Positions 28,807 through 39,194 of a DNA stretch of 64,000 nucleotides are shown here, piece by piece. The notes under the pieces are model-generated. The model saw only the letters and a program-made list of their open reading frames with translations. It was not told the origin of the DNA and made no database searches. The DNA is from Streptomyces sp. NBRC 110611 (lineage in GTDB: Bacteria; Actinomycetota; Actinomycetes; Streptomycetales; Streptomycetaceae): positions 593,014-657,013 of the forward strand of contig NZ_BBUY01000002.1 in assembly GCF_001590865.1 (NCBI RefSeq), written 5' to 3'. The position numbers and the translations under genes were made by a program. Within the stretch, counting starts at the first letter, position 1. Each line of letters begins with the position of its first letter.

Positions 28807-28854
28807 GCGAGCAGATCCGTAAGCGACCAGGTCCGTAAGCGAGCAGATCCGTAA
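28807..28854 (+). repeat. Three 16-bp tandem repeats between precursor and methyltransferase
   Basis: GCGAGCAGATCCGTAA at 28807-28822 and again, identically, at 28839-28854, with GCGACCAGGTCCGTAA between them. They fill most of the 76-bp gap directly after the precursor stop codon. Confidence 0.85.
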
Positions 28855-28882
28855 GGGAGCCGGTGGCCCGGTGGAGGTAACC

Positions 28883-29659
28883 ATGGAGAACGCGCAGTTG
28901 GTCGTGGTGGGGACCGGTTACCGGGCCATCGGCGACCTCACGGTGGAGGCACGGGCCTGCATCGAGCAGGCCGACAAGGTGCTGTGTCTGATCGGGGACC
29001 CTCTGGTGACCCATCACATCGGACAGCTGAACCCCTCGGTCGAGACGCTCGACGGCCACTACGCCGCGGGCAAGCCGAGGTACGCCTCCTATGAGGAGAT
29101 GGTCGAGCACATCCTGTCCGAGGTACGCCGCGACCAGTTCGTGTGCGTGGCCCTGTACGGGCATCCGGGGGTGTTTGCCTACGCGGGGCACGAGGCGATC
29201 CGCCGGGCGCGCCTGGAGGGGATCGCGGCGCGTATGGTTCCCGCCTGCTCCGCGGAGGACTGGCTCTTCGCCGACCTGGGGCTGGATCCCGGGCAGCAGG
29301 GGTGCCAGAGCTTCGAGGCGACCGACTTCCTGACCCGGCACCGCCGCTTCGACCCCACGAGCCTGATGATCCTGTGGCAGATCGGTGTGATCGGCATGCC
29401 CGACGCCCACCGGCAGTTCGACCCGGCCCCCGGCGCGTCCTGCCTGACCGAGGTCCTGGTCCCCCACTACGGTCCCGACCACCCGGTCACGGTCTACGAG
29501 GCTTCCCCGTATGTGGCCGCGGAGCCGCGCGCGACGACCGTGCCGCTGGCCAAGCTCCCCGACACCTCCCTGTCCGCGGCGTCGACCCTGGTCGTGCCGC
29601 CCCTGCCGCAGCGGCCCGTCGACCGGGAGCTGCTGGCCCGCCTCACCGGCCGGCGTTGA
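28883..29659 (+). CDS. Borosin alpha-N-methyltransferase (SonM-like, TP-methylase fold)
   Basis: A 258-residue SAM-dependent enzyme of the tetrapyrrole-methylase superfamily. It starts ENAQLVVVGTGYRAIGDLT (SAM loop) and matches Shewanella SonM closely: CVALYGHPGVFAYAGHEAIRRA, SAEDWLFADLGLDPG, QSFEATDFL and LILWQIGVIG-like segments. The catalytic residues fit Y60, R66 and Y70, with the 6- and 4-residue spacing of Y66/R72/Y76 in OphMA. It would methylate backbone amides of the precursor encoded just upstream; the precursor is separate, so this is a split borosin. The ATG at 28883 has GGAGGT before it. Comparisons are from memory. Confidence 0.88.
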   Translation: MENAQLVVVGTGYRAIGDLTVEARACIEQADKVLCLIGDPLVTHHIGQLNPSVETLDGHYAAGKPRYASYEEMVEHILSEVRRDQFVCVALYGHPGVFAYAGHEAIRRARLEGIAARMVPACSAEDWLFADLGLDPGQQGCQSFEATDFLTRHRRFDPTSLMILWQIGVIGMPDAHRQFDPAPGASCLTEVLVPHYGPDHPVTVYEASPYVAAEPRATTVPLAKLPDTSLSAASTLVVPPLPQRPVDRELLARLTGRR

Positions 29660-29718
29660 CCGGCCGAGGTGACCGGAGATCAGGCGCCCGGCCGTCCGCC
29701 GGGCGCCCGCCCACGCCC

Positions 29719-30309
29719 TCAGTCATCCGCCGCCGGTGGCGGGAGATCGCTGCGCAGGACCGCCAGCACCTCCGTGTCCCGCCAGCGGCCCGCACGCCAG
29801 GTGGCACCGCGGGCGGTGCCCTCGTAGACCAGTCCCGCCTGCTCGGCGCAGTGACGGGCCACGGCGTTGCCGGCCTCCACATGGACCTCGACGCGGTGTG
29901 CCTGGGTGTGCGCGAACAGGTACTCCACCACGCCACGGCCCGCCGCCGTCAGCACGCCGCGGCCGCGTTCCTCCGGCAGGACGAAGACCCCGACGTTCCA
30001 GCACCGCGACACCGCGTTGTACGCCACGGGGCGCCAGGTCACCGCGCCCACCGCCACGTCCTCCCGCACCAGGGCCAGAATGCTGCCGTCGGGCGACACC
30101 AGCCGGTCCGTCTCCCACCGCTGCCGCATCTCGGCCGCTTTGCCGGACCATCCGGTCCACGCGTACTGCCCCAGGGCCTCAGGATCGTTGAACAACCGCT
30201 CCAGGACCGGGAGCTCACCATCCCGGAACGGACGGAAGGGAAGAGCCTCGCCCATGCCTCGCACCTCGCCCATGCCTCGCACCTCGCCCATGTCTCGCAC
30301 TTCACTCAT
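29719..30309 (-). CDS. GNAT acetyltransferase (RimJ/RimL type) with MGEVRG repeats
   Basis: A 196-residue acetyltransferase similar to those acting on protein N-termini or small amines. The core includes GAVTWRPVAYNAVSRCWNVGVFVLPEERGRGVLTAAG, the acetyl-CoA loop, and VHVEAGNAVARHCAEQAGLVYEG. The first 21 residues are three repeats of MGEVRG-like hexapeptides, in DNA an 18-bp tandem repeat with several ATG codons, so the exact start is unclear; the outermost ATG (30309) has GGAGG upstream. It converges with the borosin methyltransferase. It could modify the peptide, but nothing shows this. Confidence 0.82.
   Translation of the reverse strand: MSEVRDMGEVRGMGEVRGMGEALPFRPFRDGELPVLERLFNDPEALGQYAWTGWSGKAAEMRQRWETDRLVSPDGSILALVREDVAVGAVTWRPVAYNAVSRCWNVGVFVLPEERGRGVLTAAGRGVVEYLFAHTQAHRVEVHVEAGNAVARHCAEQAGLVYEGTARGATWRAGRWRDTEVLAVLRSDLPPPAADD
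30246..30299 (-). repeat. 18-bp tandem repeat at GNAT 5' end
   Basis: Three head-to-tail copies of CCTCGCCCATGCCTCGCA (last with one change) encode MGEVRG hexapeptides and supply three in-frame ATG codons. Confidence 0.85.
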
Positions 30310-30976
30310 CTCTCGCCTCGCCTCCTGTCAACCTGCGGCCTTCCGGAAACCCGCGCCGCAGCGGCCGGCGCACGGCCGCCCGTCGCGAGCCACCGTCGCC
30401 CGGCGCCTGGCGGCCGCCACGGCGGCGGTGGCGTACGGTCTCGAGGCCAGGTGGGCCCTGCGCCAGCGGCACCGGAACCGCAGCCGTCCGCCACAGCCGC
30501 TCGCCGAGGACCGGCGCAGCACCTACGTCGTGCTCGCCGCCCTCACCCTCGGCCACGTCGGCGCGGCGGCTCTGCTGCGCCGCTCCGGGACCGCACGCCT
30601 GACCGGCGACCGCGCGGCCAACACGCTCATCGCCCTGCCGGGCGTCTGGGCCGGACTGGCCCTGCGCCACTGGGCGGTGGCCAGCCTGGGCGAGCACTTC
30701 CGCAGCACCGTCGACCTCCGTCCCGGCCAGCCGGTGGTCCGGACCGGCCCCTACCGCTATCTGCGGCACCCCTCCTACGCCGGCGGCCTGATCGTGATCG
30801 CCTGCGCCGGGTTCTGCCTGGACCACCTGCCGGCCCATCTCGTCCTCACCGGCGGTGCCCTGGCCGGATCGCTCTACCGCATCCACGCCGAAGACACCGT
30901 CCTCACCTCCGCCCTCGGCGCGGACTACGCCGATTACGCCGCCCGCACCGCACGCCTGATCCCGGGTATCTGGTGA
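30290..30976 (+). CDS. Isoprenylcysteine carboxyl methyltransferase-like membrane protein
   Basis: An integral membrane methyltransferase-like protein (ICMT/PEMT family). The diagnostic SAM-binding motif is GPYRYLRHPSYAGGL near the C-terminus, followed by the closing RIHAEDTVLTSALGADYADYAART. Helices lie before and between these. The start is unclear: the ATG at 30290 falls inside the neighbouring repeat and would overlap the divergent GNAT gene by 20 bp, while a GTG at 30428 gives the conserved core only. The substrate is unknown; bacterial members modify lipids, isoprenoids or peptides. Confidence 0.78.
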   Translation: MSRTSLISRLASCQPAAFRKPAPQRPAHGRPSRATVARRLAAATAAVAYGLEARWALRQRHRNRSRPPQPLAEDRRSTYVVLAALTLGHVGAAALLRRSGTARLTGDRAANTLIALPGVWAGLALRHWAVASLGEHFRSTVDLRPGQPVVRTGPYRYLRHPSYAGGLIVIACAGFCLDHLPAHLVLTGGALAGSLYRIHAEDTVLTSALGADYADYAARTARLIPGIW

Positions 30977-31093
30977 ACCGTCACCGGGCGGCCGCCTGAT
31001 CCGCACCACTCCGGCCTGCGCAAGGTACCTCCACGGAGCGCCGGTGGCGTTGCCTGTCCGGGCGTGTCGTGCCCGGCCCGTGGCGGGCCCCTG

Positions 31094-32335
31094 TCACACG
31101 GGGTGGGACGGCGGGACCCGTAGCGGGTCGTGGCAGAGCAGTACCAGGGCCACATCGTCCGTGAGCCGGCCGCCGGCGTGCCGTAGCAGGGCCTCCCGCA
31201 CGTCCCGCACCAGCGCGGACGGCGAGAGGCCGGCGCCGGACGCGGCGGCCGCCGCACTGCCGCGCAGCTGCCGCGTCAGCGGGAAGAACCCGCCCGCCGC
31301 GTCCCGTGCCTCGGCCGCCCCGTCGGTGTGCAGCAACAGCCCGGCACCGGGCGCCAGCCGCCCGCACCGCACCGCGGGCAGCTCCTCGGGCAGCGGGAAG
31401 AGCCCCAGCGGCGGCATCGGTTCGCCGGTGGCCACCGGTACGACCACCGGGGCCGCGCCGCGGTCGGCGGCGATCCGGTACGGCCAGGGGTGCCCGCAGT
31501 TCAGCGCGGTGACGGCGCCGTCCGGCTCGATCTGCACCAGCAGCAGCGTCACGAACTCCTCCGCGTGCGGACCGGGCGGCTCCACACCGCTGCCGGACGG
31601 CTCCGCAGCGCTGCCCGCCGGCTCCGCACCACCGCCGTCCGGCTGCTCAGCGCCCGCCCGCGCGTCCAGGTGCCGCCGGTGCGTACGCTCCAACCGGCGC
31701 AGTACACCGGCCAGTTCGGGCTCGTCGTGCGCCGCCTCACGGAAGCCGCCGAGCATCGCCGCGACCGTGCCGATGGCCTCCAGGCCGTGCCCGCGGACGT
31801 CCCCGATCACCGCCCGGACGCCGTGCCGGGTCCCCACGACCTCGTACAGGTCGCCGCCGACCTCCGCGCCCTCGCTCGCGGAGAGGTGGTCGGCCGCCAG
31901 CGCCACCCCGCCGATCCGCGGCGGCAGCGGCCGCAGCAGCACCCGCTGCGCGGCCAGGGCGACCTCCCTCGTCCGCGCCAGCTCCCGCAGCAGCCGCAGC
32001 CGCCGGCCGGCCGTCAGGTAGCTGGCGCCGATCACCGCGAGAATCGCCGCGCAGGTCATCGCGCGGGTATCCGGCCCCGGCCCGTTCGACTCGAACGGTA
32101 CGAGCGCGAGCAGCGCGCACACCCCGCCGAGCAGCACGCACCGGCGCCGGCCGGTGCCCGCACAGGCGATGGCCGGCGCGGCGGCGAGGAGTGGCAGCGG
32201 GCGGACACCGGCCGGGTGGTACAGCTCCCAGACCACCACACCGAGTACCCAGAGGCCCGGCAGGACCAGGACGAAGGCCTGCCGGGCACGCGCCGTCCCG
32301 GTGCGCGCTCCGCCCCGCGCCCAGGTTCGGATCAT
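31094..32335 (-). CDS. Membrane-anchored SpoIIE-type PP2C phosphatase
   Basis: A 413-residue protein with an N-terminal membrane region of about five helices (20-110) and a C-terminal SpoIIE/PP2C phosphatase domain. Metal-binding aspartates are in SEGAEVGGDLYEVV and VIGDVRGHGLEA, with later acid residues in LLHTDGAAEARD and GRLTDDVALVLL. An acidic low-complexity insert (GAEPAGSAAEPSGSGVEPPG) breaks the domain near residue 245. Such proteins in Streptomyces act on anti-anti-sigma factors. No sigma or anti-sigma gene is adjacent. Confidence 0.9.
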   Translation of the reverse strand: MIRTWARGGARTGTARARQAFVLVLPGLWVLGVVVWELYHPAGVRPLPLLAAAPAIACAGTGRRRCVLLGGVCALLALVPFESNGPGPDTRAMTCAAILAVIGASYLTAGRRLRLLRELARTREVALAAQRVLLRPLPPRIGGVALAADHLSASEGAEVGGDLYEVVGTRHGVRAVIGDVRGHGLEAIGTVAAMLGGFREAAHDEPELAGVLRRLERTHRRHLDARAGAEQPDGGGAEPAGSAAEPSGSGVEPPGPHAEEFVTLLLVQIEPDGAVTALNCGHPWPYRIAADRGAAPVVVPVATGEPMPPLGLFPLPEELPAVRCGRLAPGAGLLLHTDGAAEARDAAGGFFPLTRQLRGSAAAAASGAGLSPSALVRDVREALLRHAGGRLTDDVALVLLCHDPLRVPPSHPV

Positions 32336-32684
32336 GCCGGTGGTCCCCCCTGGGCCCTGTGTCGGAAGTCCCGTCGTCCGCCCGGAGGGCGTTGCGGTGG
32401 TCGAGTGCGGTGCGGTGCCGCGGGTCGGACGGGCCGTGGCGTCATCGGCCCCGTCGATTCTCGCGACGCTCGGCGGGCATACCCCGACGGCGGAGGAATA
32501 ACCACCCGTTCGGGTGATCGTGCGGCGATCCGGCCGTCTCGCGGGGCCCTCCTCCCGGCCCTTCCTCCCGGCCCTTTCCTCCAGGCTCTTCCTCCCGGCC
32601 CTCCCCCACGGAACGGCAAAAAGGGCGAGGGCGTGGACGGCTCGTGCCGTCCGCGCCCTCGCCCCGGTGGTGGCTGTCGGGCCG
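32336..32684. other. Intergenic region before the SpoIIE-type gene
   Basis: About 350 bases. It contains the pheT terminator, three CTCCCGGCCCTT-like repeats (about 32560-32602) and the leftward promoter region of the phosphatase. No gene is seen. Confidence 0.45.
32618..32664 (-). terminator. Rho-independent terminator of pheST
   Basis: A 19-bp stem (GGGCGAGGGCGTGGACGGC at 32623-32641 with 32646-32664, one G-U) closes a four-base loop. On the minus strand it is followed by five U residues (AAAAA at 32618-32622). It begins 20 bp after the pheT stop. Confidence 0.9.
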
Positions 32685-35225
32685 TCAGCCCCGCAGGGCC
32701 GCGCCCGTCCGCTCCACGGCCGTCGCCACCGCCGCGTCGCGCGCGGCCGAGGCCTCGTCCGCGGTCAGCGTGCGGTCCGCGGCACGGAAGCGCAGCGCGT
32801 ACGCCAGCGACTTCTTGCCCGCGCCCAGCTGCTCGCCGGTGAAGACGTCGAACAGCCGCAGCGATTCGAGGAGTTCACCCGCGCCGTCGCGGAGCGCGGC
32901 CTCGACGTCCGCCGCCGGGACCGTCTCGTCGACGATCAGCGCGACGTCCTGCGTGGCGACCGGGAAGCCGGAGATCTTGGGCGCCGTCAGCGGGCCGCTG
33001 CCGGCCTGCTCCAGGCGGTCCAGGTCGATCTCCATCGCGCAGGTCCGCTCGGGCAGGGCGAGTGCCTTGATGGCCCGCGGGTGGAGCTCACCGGCGTTGC
33101 CGACCAGGACCTCCTCCCCGTCGACGAGGGCGAGCAGCGCCGCGCACCGGCCCGGGTGGAAGGGGGCGTGCTGGTCCTGACGGACGATCAGCTCGACGCC
33201 CGCCTCCCGGGCGACCGTACGGCCCGCCTCGATCGCGTCCGCCCAGTCCGCGGGGCGTCCCGCACCCCACCAGCCGGTCTGCTCACGGCCCCCGGCGAGC
33301 ACCACGGCGGCCCGCCGCGGCTGCTGCGGCAGCGAGGCGTCCAGCGAGGCGATCTCGTCGTCGGTCGGCCGGCGGTCGACGACCAGGCGGCTGGCCGGCT
33401 GCTCGTCACCGGTGGCGCGGAAGACCGGGCCGGTCTCGAAGAGCGCGAGGTCGTGCGTGCCGCGCCCGTAGTTGCGGCGGAGCGCGCCGAGCAGCCCGGG
33501 CAGCAGCGTGGTGCGGAGGTCGGGCTCCTCGTCGTTGAGCGGGTTGACGAGGGTGACCGCCGTGCGGCGCGGGTCGTCCGGCTCGATGCCGAGCTGGTCG
33601 AGGACGTGCGAGCCGGTGAAGGGGTAGTTCAGCGTCTCGACGTAGCCGGCGCCGGCCAGCGCCCGGCCGACCCGGCGGTGCAGCCGCTGGCGCTCGGTCA
33701 GGCCGCGGCCGGCGGGCGGCAGCGGGAGGGTGGCGGGGAGGTTCTCGTAGCCCTCCAGCCGGATGACCTCTTCGGCCAGGTCGTTGGGGTCGCCGAGGTC
33801 CGGCCGCCAGGACGGCACGGTCACGACCAGCTCGTCCTGGCCGTAGACGTCGCAGCCGACCTCCTGGAGGCGGCGGACGACGGTCTCCCGGCCGTAGACG
33901 ACACCGGCGACCTTGTCCGGATGGTCGGCGGGGATGGTGATCGTACGCGGGCCGCGGGGCGAGACGACCTCGGTGACGCCCTCCTCGGCGGTGCCGCCGG
34001 CGAGGAGCACCAGCAGGTCGACGGTCCGCTGCGCCGCGGCGGACGCGGCCTCCGGGTCGACGCCGCGCTCGAAGCGCTTGGCGGCTTCCGAGGAGAGCTT
34101 GTGCCGGCGGGCCGTACGGGCGATGGAGATCGCGTCGAAGTGCGCGGCCTCGACGACGATGTCGGTGGTGCCGCGCACCTGGCCGGTCGACCCCACCTCA
34201 TGAGACGCAGCGGTGACCGCGCCGCCGATCTCGGTGTTGGCGCCGCCCATCACGCCCGCCAGGCCGATCGGCCCGCGGTTGTCGGTGATGACCAGGTCCT
34301 CGGCGTCCAGCGTCCGCTGGGTGCCGTCCAGGGTGGTCAGCCGCTCGCCGGCGGTGGCGCGGCGGACGCCGATCGGGCCGTCCACGCTGGCGCGGTCATA
34401 GGCGTGCAGCGGCTGGCCGATCTCCAGCATCACGTAGTTGGTGATGTCGACGGGGAGCGAGATCGGGCGCATCCCGGCCTTCTGGAGGCGGCGCTGCATC
34501 CACAGCGGGGTGCGTGCCTCGGGCTGCACGCCGGTAACCGTACGGGCGGTGAAGCGGTCGCAGCCGATCGGGTCGGCGACCTGGACCGGGTAGCCGCCCG
34601 CGTTCGGCGGCGGGACGTCCAGCAGCGCCGGGTCGCGCAGCGGCAGCCCGTACGCGATGGCGGCCTCGCGGGCCACTCCGCGCATCGACAGGCAGTAGCC
34701 GCGGTCCGGGGTGACGGCGATGTCCAGCACCTCGTCGACGAGCTGGAGCAGCTCGATGGCGTCGGTGCCGGGCTCGTACTCGGGCGGCAGCACGATGATG
34801 CCGCCGCTGCCGTCGTCGCCCATGCCCAGCTCGTCGCCGGAGCAGATCATGCCGTGCGACTTCCTGCCGTACGTCTTGCGCGCGGAGATCTTGAAGTCGC
34901 CGGGCAGCACGGCGCCGGGGAGGACGACCACGACCTTGTCGCCGACCGAGAAGTTACGGGCACCGCAGACGATCTCCTGCGGCTCGCCGGTGCCGTTGGC
35001 GGCGCCGACGTCGACGGTGCAGAAGCGGATCGGCTTCTTGAAGCCCTCCAGCTCCTCGATGGTCAGCACCTGGCCGACGACGAGCGGCCCCGTGAGGCCC
35101 GCGCCGAGGCGCTCGACGGTCTCGACCTCCAGGCCGACCGCGACCAGCTTCTCCTGTACGTCCCGGCCGGTCTCCGTCGCCGGCAGGTCGACGTACTCCC
35201 GCAGCCAAGAAAGCGGGACCCGCAT
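32685..35225 (-). CDS. pheT: Phenylalanyl-tRNA synthetase beta subunit
   Basis: The 846-residue beta chain of the alpha2beta2 enzyme that charges tRNA-Phe. Domains in order: an N-terminal tRNA-binding (OB) domain (about 40-155, with KDGDVGAAN-like [10 protein letters not shown] and [10 protein letters not shown]), B3/B4 editing region (about 215-400, CDRFTARTV and [17 protein letters not shown]), B5 domain, a core synthetase-like part and the C-terminal anticodon-binding FDX domain ending in [11 protein letters not shown]. The ATG shares its A with the pheS stop (TGATG), so translation is coupled. Typical length; no oddity. Confidence 0.97.
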   Translation of the reverse strand: MRVPLSWLREYVDLPATETGRDVQEKLVAVGLEVETVERLGAGLTGPLVVGQVLTIEELEGFKKPIRFCTVDVGAANGTGEPQEIVCGARNFSVGDKVVVVLPGAVLPGDFKISARKTYGRKSHGMICSGDELGMGDDGSGGIIVLPPEYEPGTDAIELLQLVDEVLDIAVTPDRGYCLSMRGVAREAAIAYGLPLRDPALLDVPPPNAGGYPVQVADPIGCDRFTARTVTGVQPEARTPLWMQRRLQKAGMRPISLPVDITNYVMLEIGQPLHAYDRASVDGPIGVRRATAGERLTTLDGTQRTLDAEDLVITDNRGPIGLAGVMGGANTEIGGAVTAASHEVGSTGQVRGTTDIVVEAAHFDAISIARTARRHKLSSEAAKRFERGVDPEAASAAAQRTVDLLVLLAGGTAEEGVTEVVSPRGPRTITIPADHPDKVAGVVYGRETVVRRLQEVGCDVYGQDELVVTVPSWRPDLGDPNDLAEEVIRLEGYENLPATLPLPPAGRGLTERQRLHRRVGRALAGAGYVETLNYPFTGSHVLDQLGIEPDDPRRTAVTLVNPLNDEEPDLRTTLLPGLLGALRRNYGRGTHDLALFETGPVFRATGDEQPASRLVVDRRPTDDEIASLDASLPQQPRRAAVVLAGGREQTGWWGAGRPADWADAIEAGRTVAREAGVELIVRQDQHAPFHPGRCAALLALVDGEEVLVGNAGELHPRAIKALALPERTCAMEIDLDRLEQAGSGPLTAPKISGFPVATQDVALIVDETVPAADVEAALRDGAGELLESLRLFDVFTGEQLGAGKKSLAYALRFRAADRTLTADEASAARDAAVATAVERTGAALRG

Positions 35226-36349
35226 CAGATCTCCATCCCGAACGGCCGGGTGAACCGGACGTCGCCCTCGAACATGTCGCGCATGTCTTCCACGTTGTGC
35301 CGGAACATCAGCATCCGGTCGATTCCGAACCCGAAGGCGAACCCGCTGTACTTCTCCGGGTCGACACCGCAGGCGATCAGCACCTTGGGGTTGACCATGC
35401 CGCAGCCGCCCAGCTCGATCCAGCCCTCGCTGGAGCAGGTACGGCAGGGACGGTCGGGGTCGCCCACGGACTCGCCACGGCAGACGTAGCAGACCATGTC
35501 CATCTCGGCGGACGGCTCGGTGAACGGGAAGTAGTTCGGCCGCAGCCGGGTCTTCATGTCCGGACCGAACAGGGCCCGGACCATGTGGTCGAGGGTGCCC
35601 TTGAGGTCGGCCATGGTCAGGCCCTCGTCGACGGCGAGCAGCTCGATCTGGTGGAAGACCGGGGAGTGCGTGGCGTCCAGCTCGTCGGTGCGGTAGACCC
35701 GCCCCGGGCAGACGACGTAGACCGGCGGCTCGCGGTCGACGAGCGTACGGGCCTGCACCGGCGAGGTGTGGGTACGCAGCACGACGCCGCTCTCATCGCC
35801 CTTCGTGCCGTTGCCCTGCACGAAGAAGGTGTCCTGCATCTGGCGTGCCGGGTGGTCCGGAACGAAGTTGAGGGCGTCGAAGTTGAACCACTCCGCCTCG
35901 ACCTCGGGGCCCTCGGCGACCTCGTAGCCCATCGCCACGAAGACGTCGGCGACCCGCTCCATGAACGTGGTCAGCGGGTGCCGGGCGCCGGCCGGGGTGC
36001 GGTCGTAGGGCAGCGTGACGTCCACCGCCTCCTCGACCAGCACCCGGGCGTCGCGCTCCGCCTCCAGCTCCTCCTGGCGGGCCTTGAGCGCCTGGTTCAC
36101 CCGGCCACGGGCCTGGCCGACGCGCTTGCCGGCCTCCGCCTTGGCCTGCGGGGGCAGGGCGCCGATCTCGCGGTTGGCGAGGGCGAGCGGCGAGGCGCCA
36201 CCGGTGTGCGCGGTCTTCGCCTGGGCGAGCGCGTCGAGATCGGCCGCGGCGGCGAAGGCGGCGAGCGCCTCGTCCCGCATGCGCTCGATCTCTTCCGGTT
36301 TCAGGGCTTCGACCTCGACAGGGTCGTACGACTTATTGGGTGCGGACAT
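35225..36349 (-). CDS. pheS: Phenylalanyl-tRNA synthetase alpha subunit
   Basis: The 374-residue catalytic subunit. After an N-terminal coiled coil (about 20-100) comes the class II core: motif 2 around [21 protein letters not shown], then [15 protein letters not shown] and motif 3 [14 protein letters not shown]. The ATG at 36349 has GGAAGAG just upstream; a longer frame to 36445 encodes no conserved residues. No T-box or Phe-rich leader peptide could be found in the 150 bp upstream. Cotranscribed with pheT. Confidence 0.97.
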   Translation of the reverse strand: MSAPNKSYDPVEVEALKPEEIERMRDEALAAFAAAADLDALAQAKTAHTGGASPLALANREIGALPPQAKAEAGKRVGQARGRVNQALKARQEELEAERDARVLVEEAVDVTLPYDRTPAGARHPLTTFMERVADVFVAMGYEVAEGPEVEAEWFNFDALNFVPDHPARQMQDTFFVQGNGTKGDESGVVLRTHTSPVQARTLVDREPPVYVVCPGRVYRTDELDATHSPVFHQIELLAVDEGLTMADLKGTLDHMVRALFGPDMKTRLRPNYFPFTEPSAEMDMVCYVCRGESVGDPDRPCRTCSSEGWIELGGCGMVNPKVLIACGVDPEKYSGFAFGFGIDRMLMFRHNVEDMRDMFEGDVRFTRPFGMEI

Positions 36350-36499
36350 CTCTTCCCGTGCTTCCGGTGGACTGGCTTGGCTTGGCTCGCTTCGCCTCGG
36401 CGAGTGCCCCGATGATGCCTGTGCGCCAAAGGTGCCAAAGGTCAAGTCTAAGGGGCGGGCGGTCGGCGTACGGCTCGCGGGGCTCCCGCCGCGGAGTGC

Positions 36500-37609
36500 T
36501 CAGCCCAGGAAGGCCGGCGCCGCGACGGGCAGGCTGAACCGGAACTGCGCGCCGCCGGCCGGGGCCCGGCCGACCGTGATCGTGCCGCCGTGGGCCTCGA
36601 CGATGCCCTTGACGATGTACAGGCCCAGGCCTGTGCCACCGCGTTTGCTGCCCCGCCAGAACCGCGTGAACACCCGGCTCATCGACTCCTCCGGGATGCC
36701 CGGGCCCTCGTCGCTCACGGTCACACTCGTCCCCTCCGCGCTGGTCGTGTCCGATACCGGTCCGACCTCGATGGTGACGGTTCCCGCACCGTGCCGCACC
36801 GCGTTTTCCAGCAGATTGCCCAGTACCTGGTCGACCTTGTCCGGATCCGCCCACAGATCGGGCAGCGGCTCCAGCATCCGGATGAGGAAGCGGTCGGGCC
36901 GCTCACCGGCGGTGGTCTGCGCCTGGACGTGCCGCCGCACCGCCGCGATCATGTCGACCCGCTGCCGGCGCACCTCCAGCCGGCCGGAGTCGATCCGGGA
37001 GATGTCCAGCAGCTCGGCGATCAGACGCGTGACGCGGTTGGCGTCGGCGTCGACGGTCTCCAGCATCAGCCGCTTCTGGTCGTCCGTGAAGCGTTCCCAC
37101 TTCTGGAGGAGGGTGGCGGTGAACCCCTTGACGGAGGTCAGCGGGGAGCGCAGTTCATGGGCGACGGTGGCGATCAGCTCGGCGTGGCTCAGCTCGGTAC
37201 GCCGCCGGGCCTCGGTGCCGCGCAGCGCGATCACCAGGCGCTGCACGGGGCCGGTCGGCCGGGCCCGCACATAGCGCGCGGAGACCAGTACCTCACGGCC
37301 GCCGAGCAGCAGATTGCGCTCGGGCTGGCCACGGCGGATGGCCAGCCCGCCGTACGGGTCGGTCAGCCGCCACCAGCGGCGGCCCTCGACGTCCTGCAGC
37401 GGGAGGGCGTGTTCGAGGGGGCGGCCGAGCGCGTCCCCGGGCGGTATGCCGGTGATCCGCGCGGCGGCGGCGTTGAAGCAGATCACCCGGCCGTGCTCGT
37501 CGGCGACGACCAGACCGTCGGGCAGCGCGTCGGGGTCGAGGCCGCCCAGGGTGCCGTCGGACGGGCAGCCCTCAGCGGCGGCCGTGATGCCAGAAGTCCT
37601 CACACTCAT
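36500..37609 (-). CDS. PAS-domain sensor histidine kinase
   Basis: A 369-residue cytosolic kinase. A PAS domain covers about 23-130 (PDGLVVADEHGRVICFNAAAARITGIPPG). The dimerisation domain has H151 in ATVAHELRSPLTSVKGF, and the ATP-binding domain shows NLLENAVRHG, DEGPGIP and GTGLGLYIVKGIVEAHGG. There is no membrane helix and no response regulator beside it, so it is an orphan. It sits 150 bp upstream of pheS on the same strand, an arrangement I recall as conserved in Streptomyces. The ATG at 37609 follows AACGGGG. Confidence 0.92.
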   Translation of the reverse strand: MSVRTSGITAAAEGCPSDGTLGGLDPDALPDGLVVADEHGRVICFNAAAARITGIPPGDALGRPLEHALPLQDVEGRRWWRLTDPYGGLAIRRGQPERNLLLGGREVLVSARYVRARPTGPVQRLVIALRGTEARRRTELSHAELIATVAHELRSPLTSVKGFTATLLQKWERFTDDQKRLMLETVDADANRVTRLIAELLDISRIDSGRLEVRRQRVDMIAAVRRHVQAQTTAGERPDRFLIRMLEPLPDLWADPDKVDQVLGNLLENAVRHGAGTVTIEVGPVSDTTSAEGTSVTVSDEGPGIPEESMSRVFTRFWRGSKRGGTGLGLYIVKGIVEAHGGTITVGRAPAGGAQFRFSLPVAAPAFLG

Positions 37610-37692
37610 CCCCGTTACCCCCTTCCGGGCCCCGGGCACGCAAGACTACTAGCTCACCTCGTTGCTGCCGGGGGGATCCCGGCCAGGCCCCC

Positions 37693-38547
<855 letters not shown>

Positions 38548-38651
38548 GGGCGGCGGCTCGCTTCTGTGGTTCGTGCGGCGGTGGGGATCCGGCGTGCGGG
38601 GTCCGGTGTGCGGGTCCGGACCGGGAGCCGGGCCCGGACCGGAAATGCGGC

Positions 38652-38680
38652 GGACCCGCAGGCCGGGGGCCTGCGGGTCC
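38652..38680 (-). terminator. Terminator after rplT
   Basis: GGACCCGCAGGCC (38652-38664) is the exact complement of 38668-38680, with a GGG loop. It begins about 25 bp after the rplT stop and separates the ribosomal operon from the methyltransferase gene. Confidence 0.85.
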
Positions 38681-38706
38681 GGGTCACCACGTCGTCAGGC
38701 TGGGGT

Positions 38707-39090
38707 TCAGGCAGCCTTCGGCGCGTTGACGTCGCTCGGGAGCGCCTTCTGGGCGGCCTCGACGAGCGCGGCGAACGCGTTCGAGTCGTTGACCGCGAGC
38801 TCGGCCAGCATCTTGCGGTCCACCTCGATGTTGGCGGCCTTCAGACCCTGGATGAAGCGGTTGTAGGTCATGCCGTTGGCGCGGGCAGCGGCGTTGATGC
38901 GCTGGATCCACAGCTGACGGAAGTCGCCCTTGCGCTTCTTGCGGTCGTTGTAGTTGTAGACGAAGGAGTGGGTGACCTGCTCCTTCGCCTTGCGGTACAG
39001 GCGGGAGCGCTGGCCGCGGTAGCCGCTGGCCTGCTCGAGGATCGCCCGGCGCTTCTTGTGGGCGTTGACTGCCCGCTTGACGCGTGCCAC
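38707..39090 (-). CDS. rplT: 50S ribosomal protein L20
   Basis: A 127-residue ribosomal protein that binds 23S rRNA early in assembly and, in several bacteria, represses its own operon. It begins [18 protein letters not shown] and has [20 protein letters not shown] and [20 protein letters not shown], all canonical. The last gene of infC-rpmI-rplT, ended by a strong hairpin. Confidence 0.98.
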   Translation of the reverse strand: MARVKRAVNAHKKRRAILEQASGYRGQRSRLYRKAKEQVTHSFVYNYNDRKKRKGDFRQLWIQRINAAARANGMTYNRFIQGLKAANIEVDRKMLAELAVNDSNAFAALVEAAQKALPSDVNAPKAA

Positions 39091-39194
39091 TTGTTAACTC
39101 CTTGTAGCGGGGCCGTGGTGGTCCTCACACGGCCCGAATTCGATTGAGTCCCGGTTCGAGTCGCGCCCCCGCACGTTCAGCGGGGCGCGGCGGC

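Noticed and set aside
32514..35489. Very long plus-strand open frame opposite pheT and pheS
   Set aside because: It mirrors the minus-strand codon pattern, has no family motifs and no ribosome site; high-GC antisense frames of this sort are expected.
36350..36500. T-box or Phe attenuator before pheS
   Set aside because: No T-box core sequence and no Phe-rich leader peptide was found in either the short gap or the extended frame.
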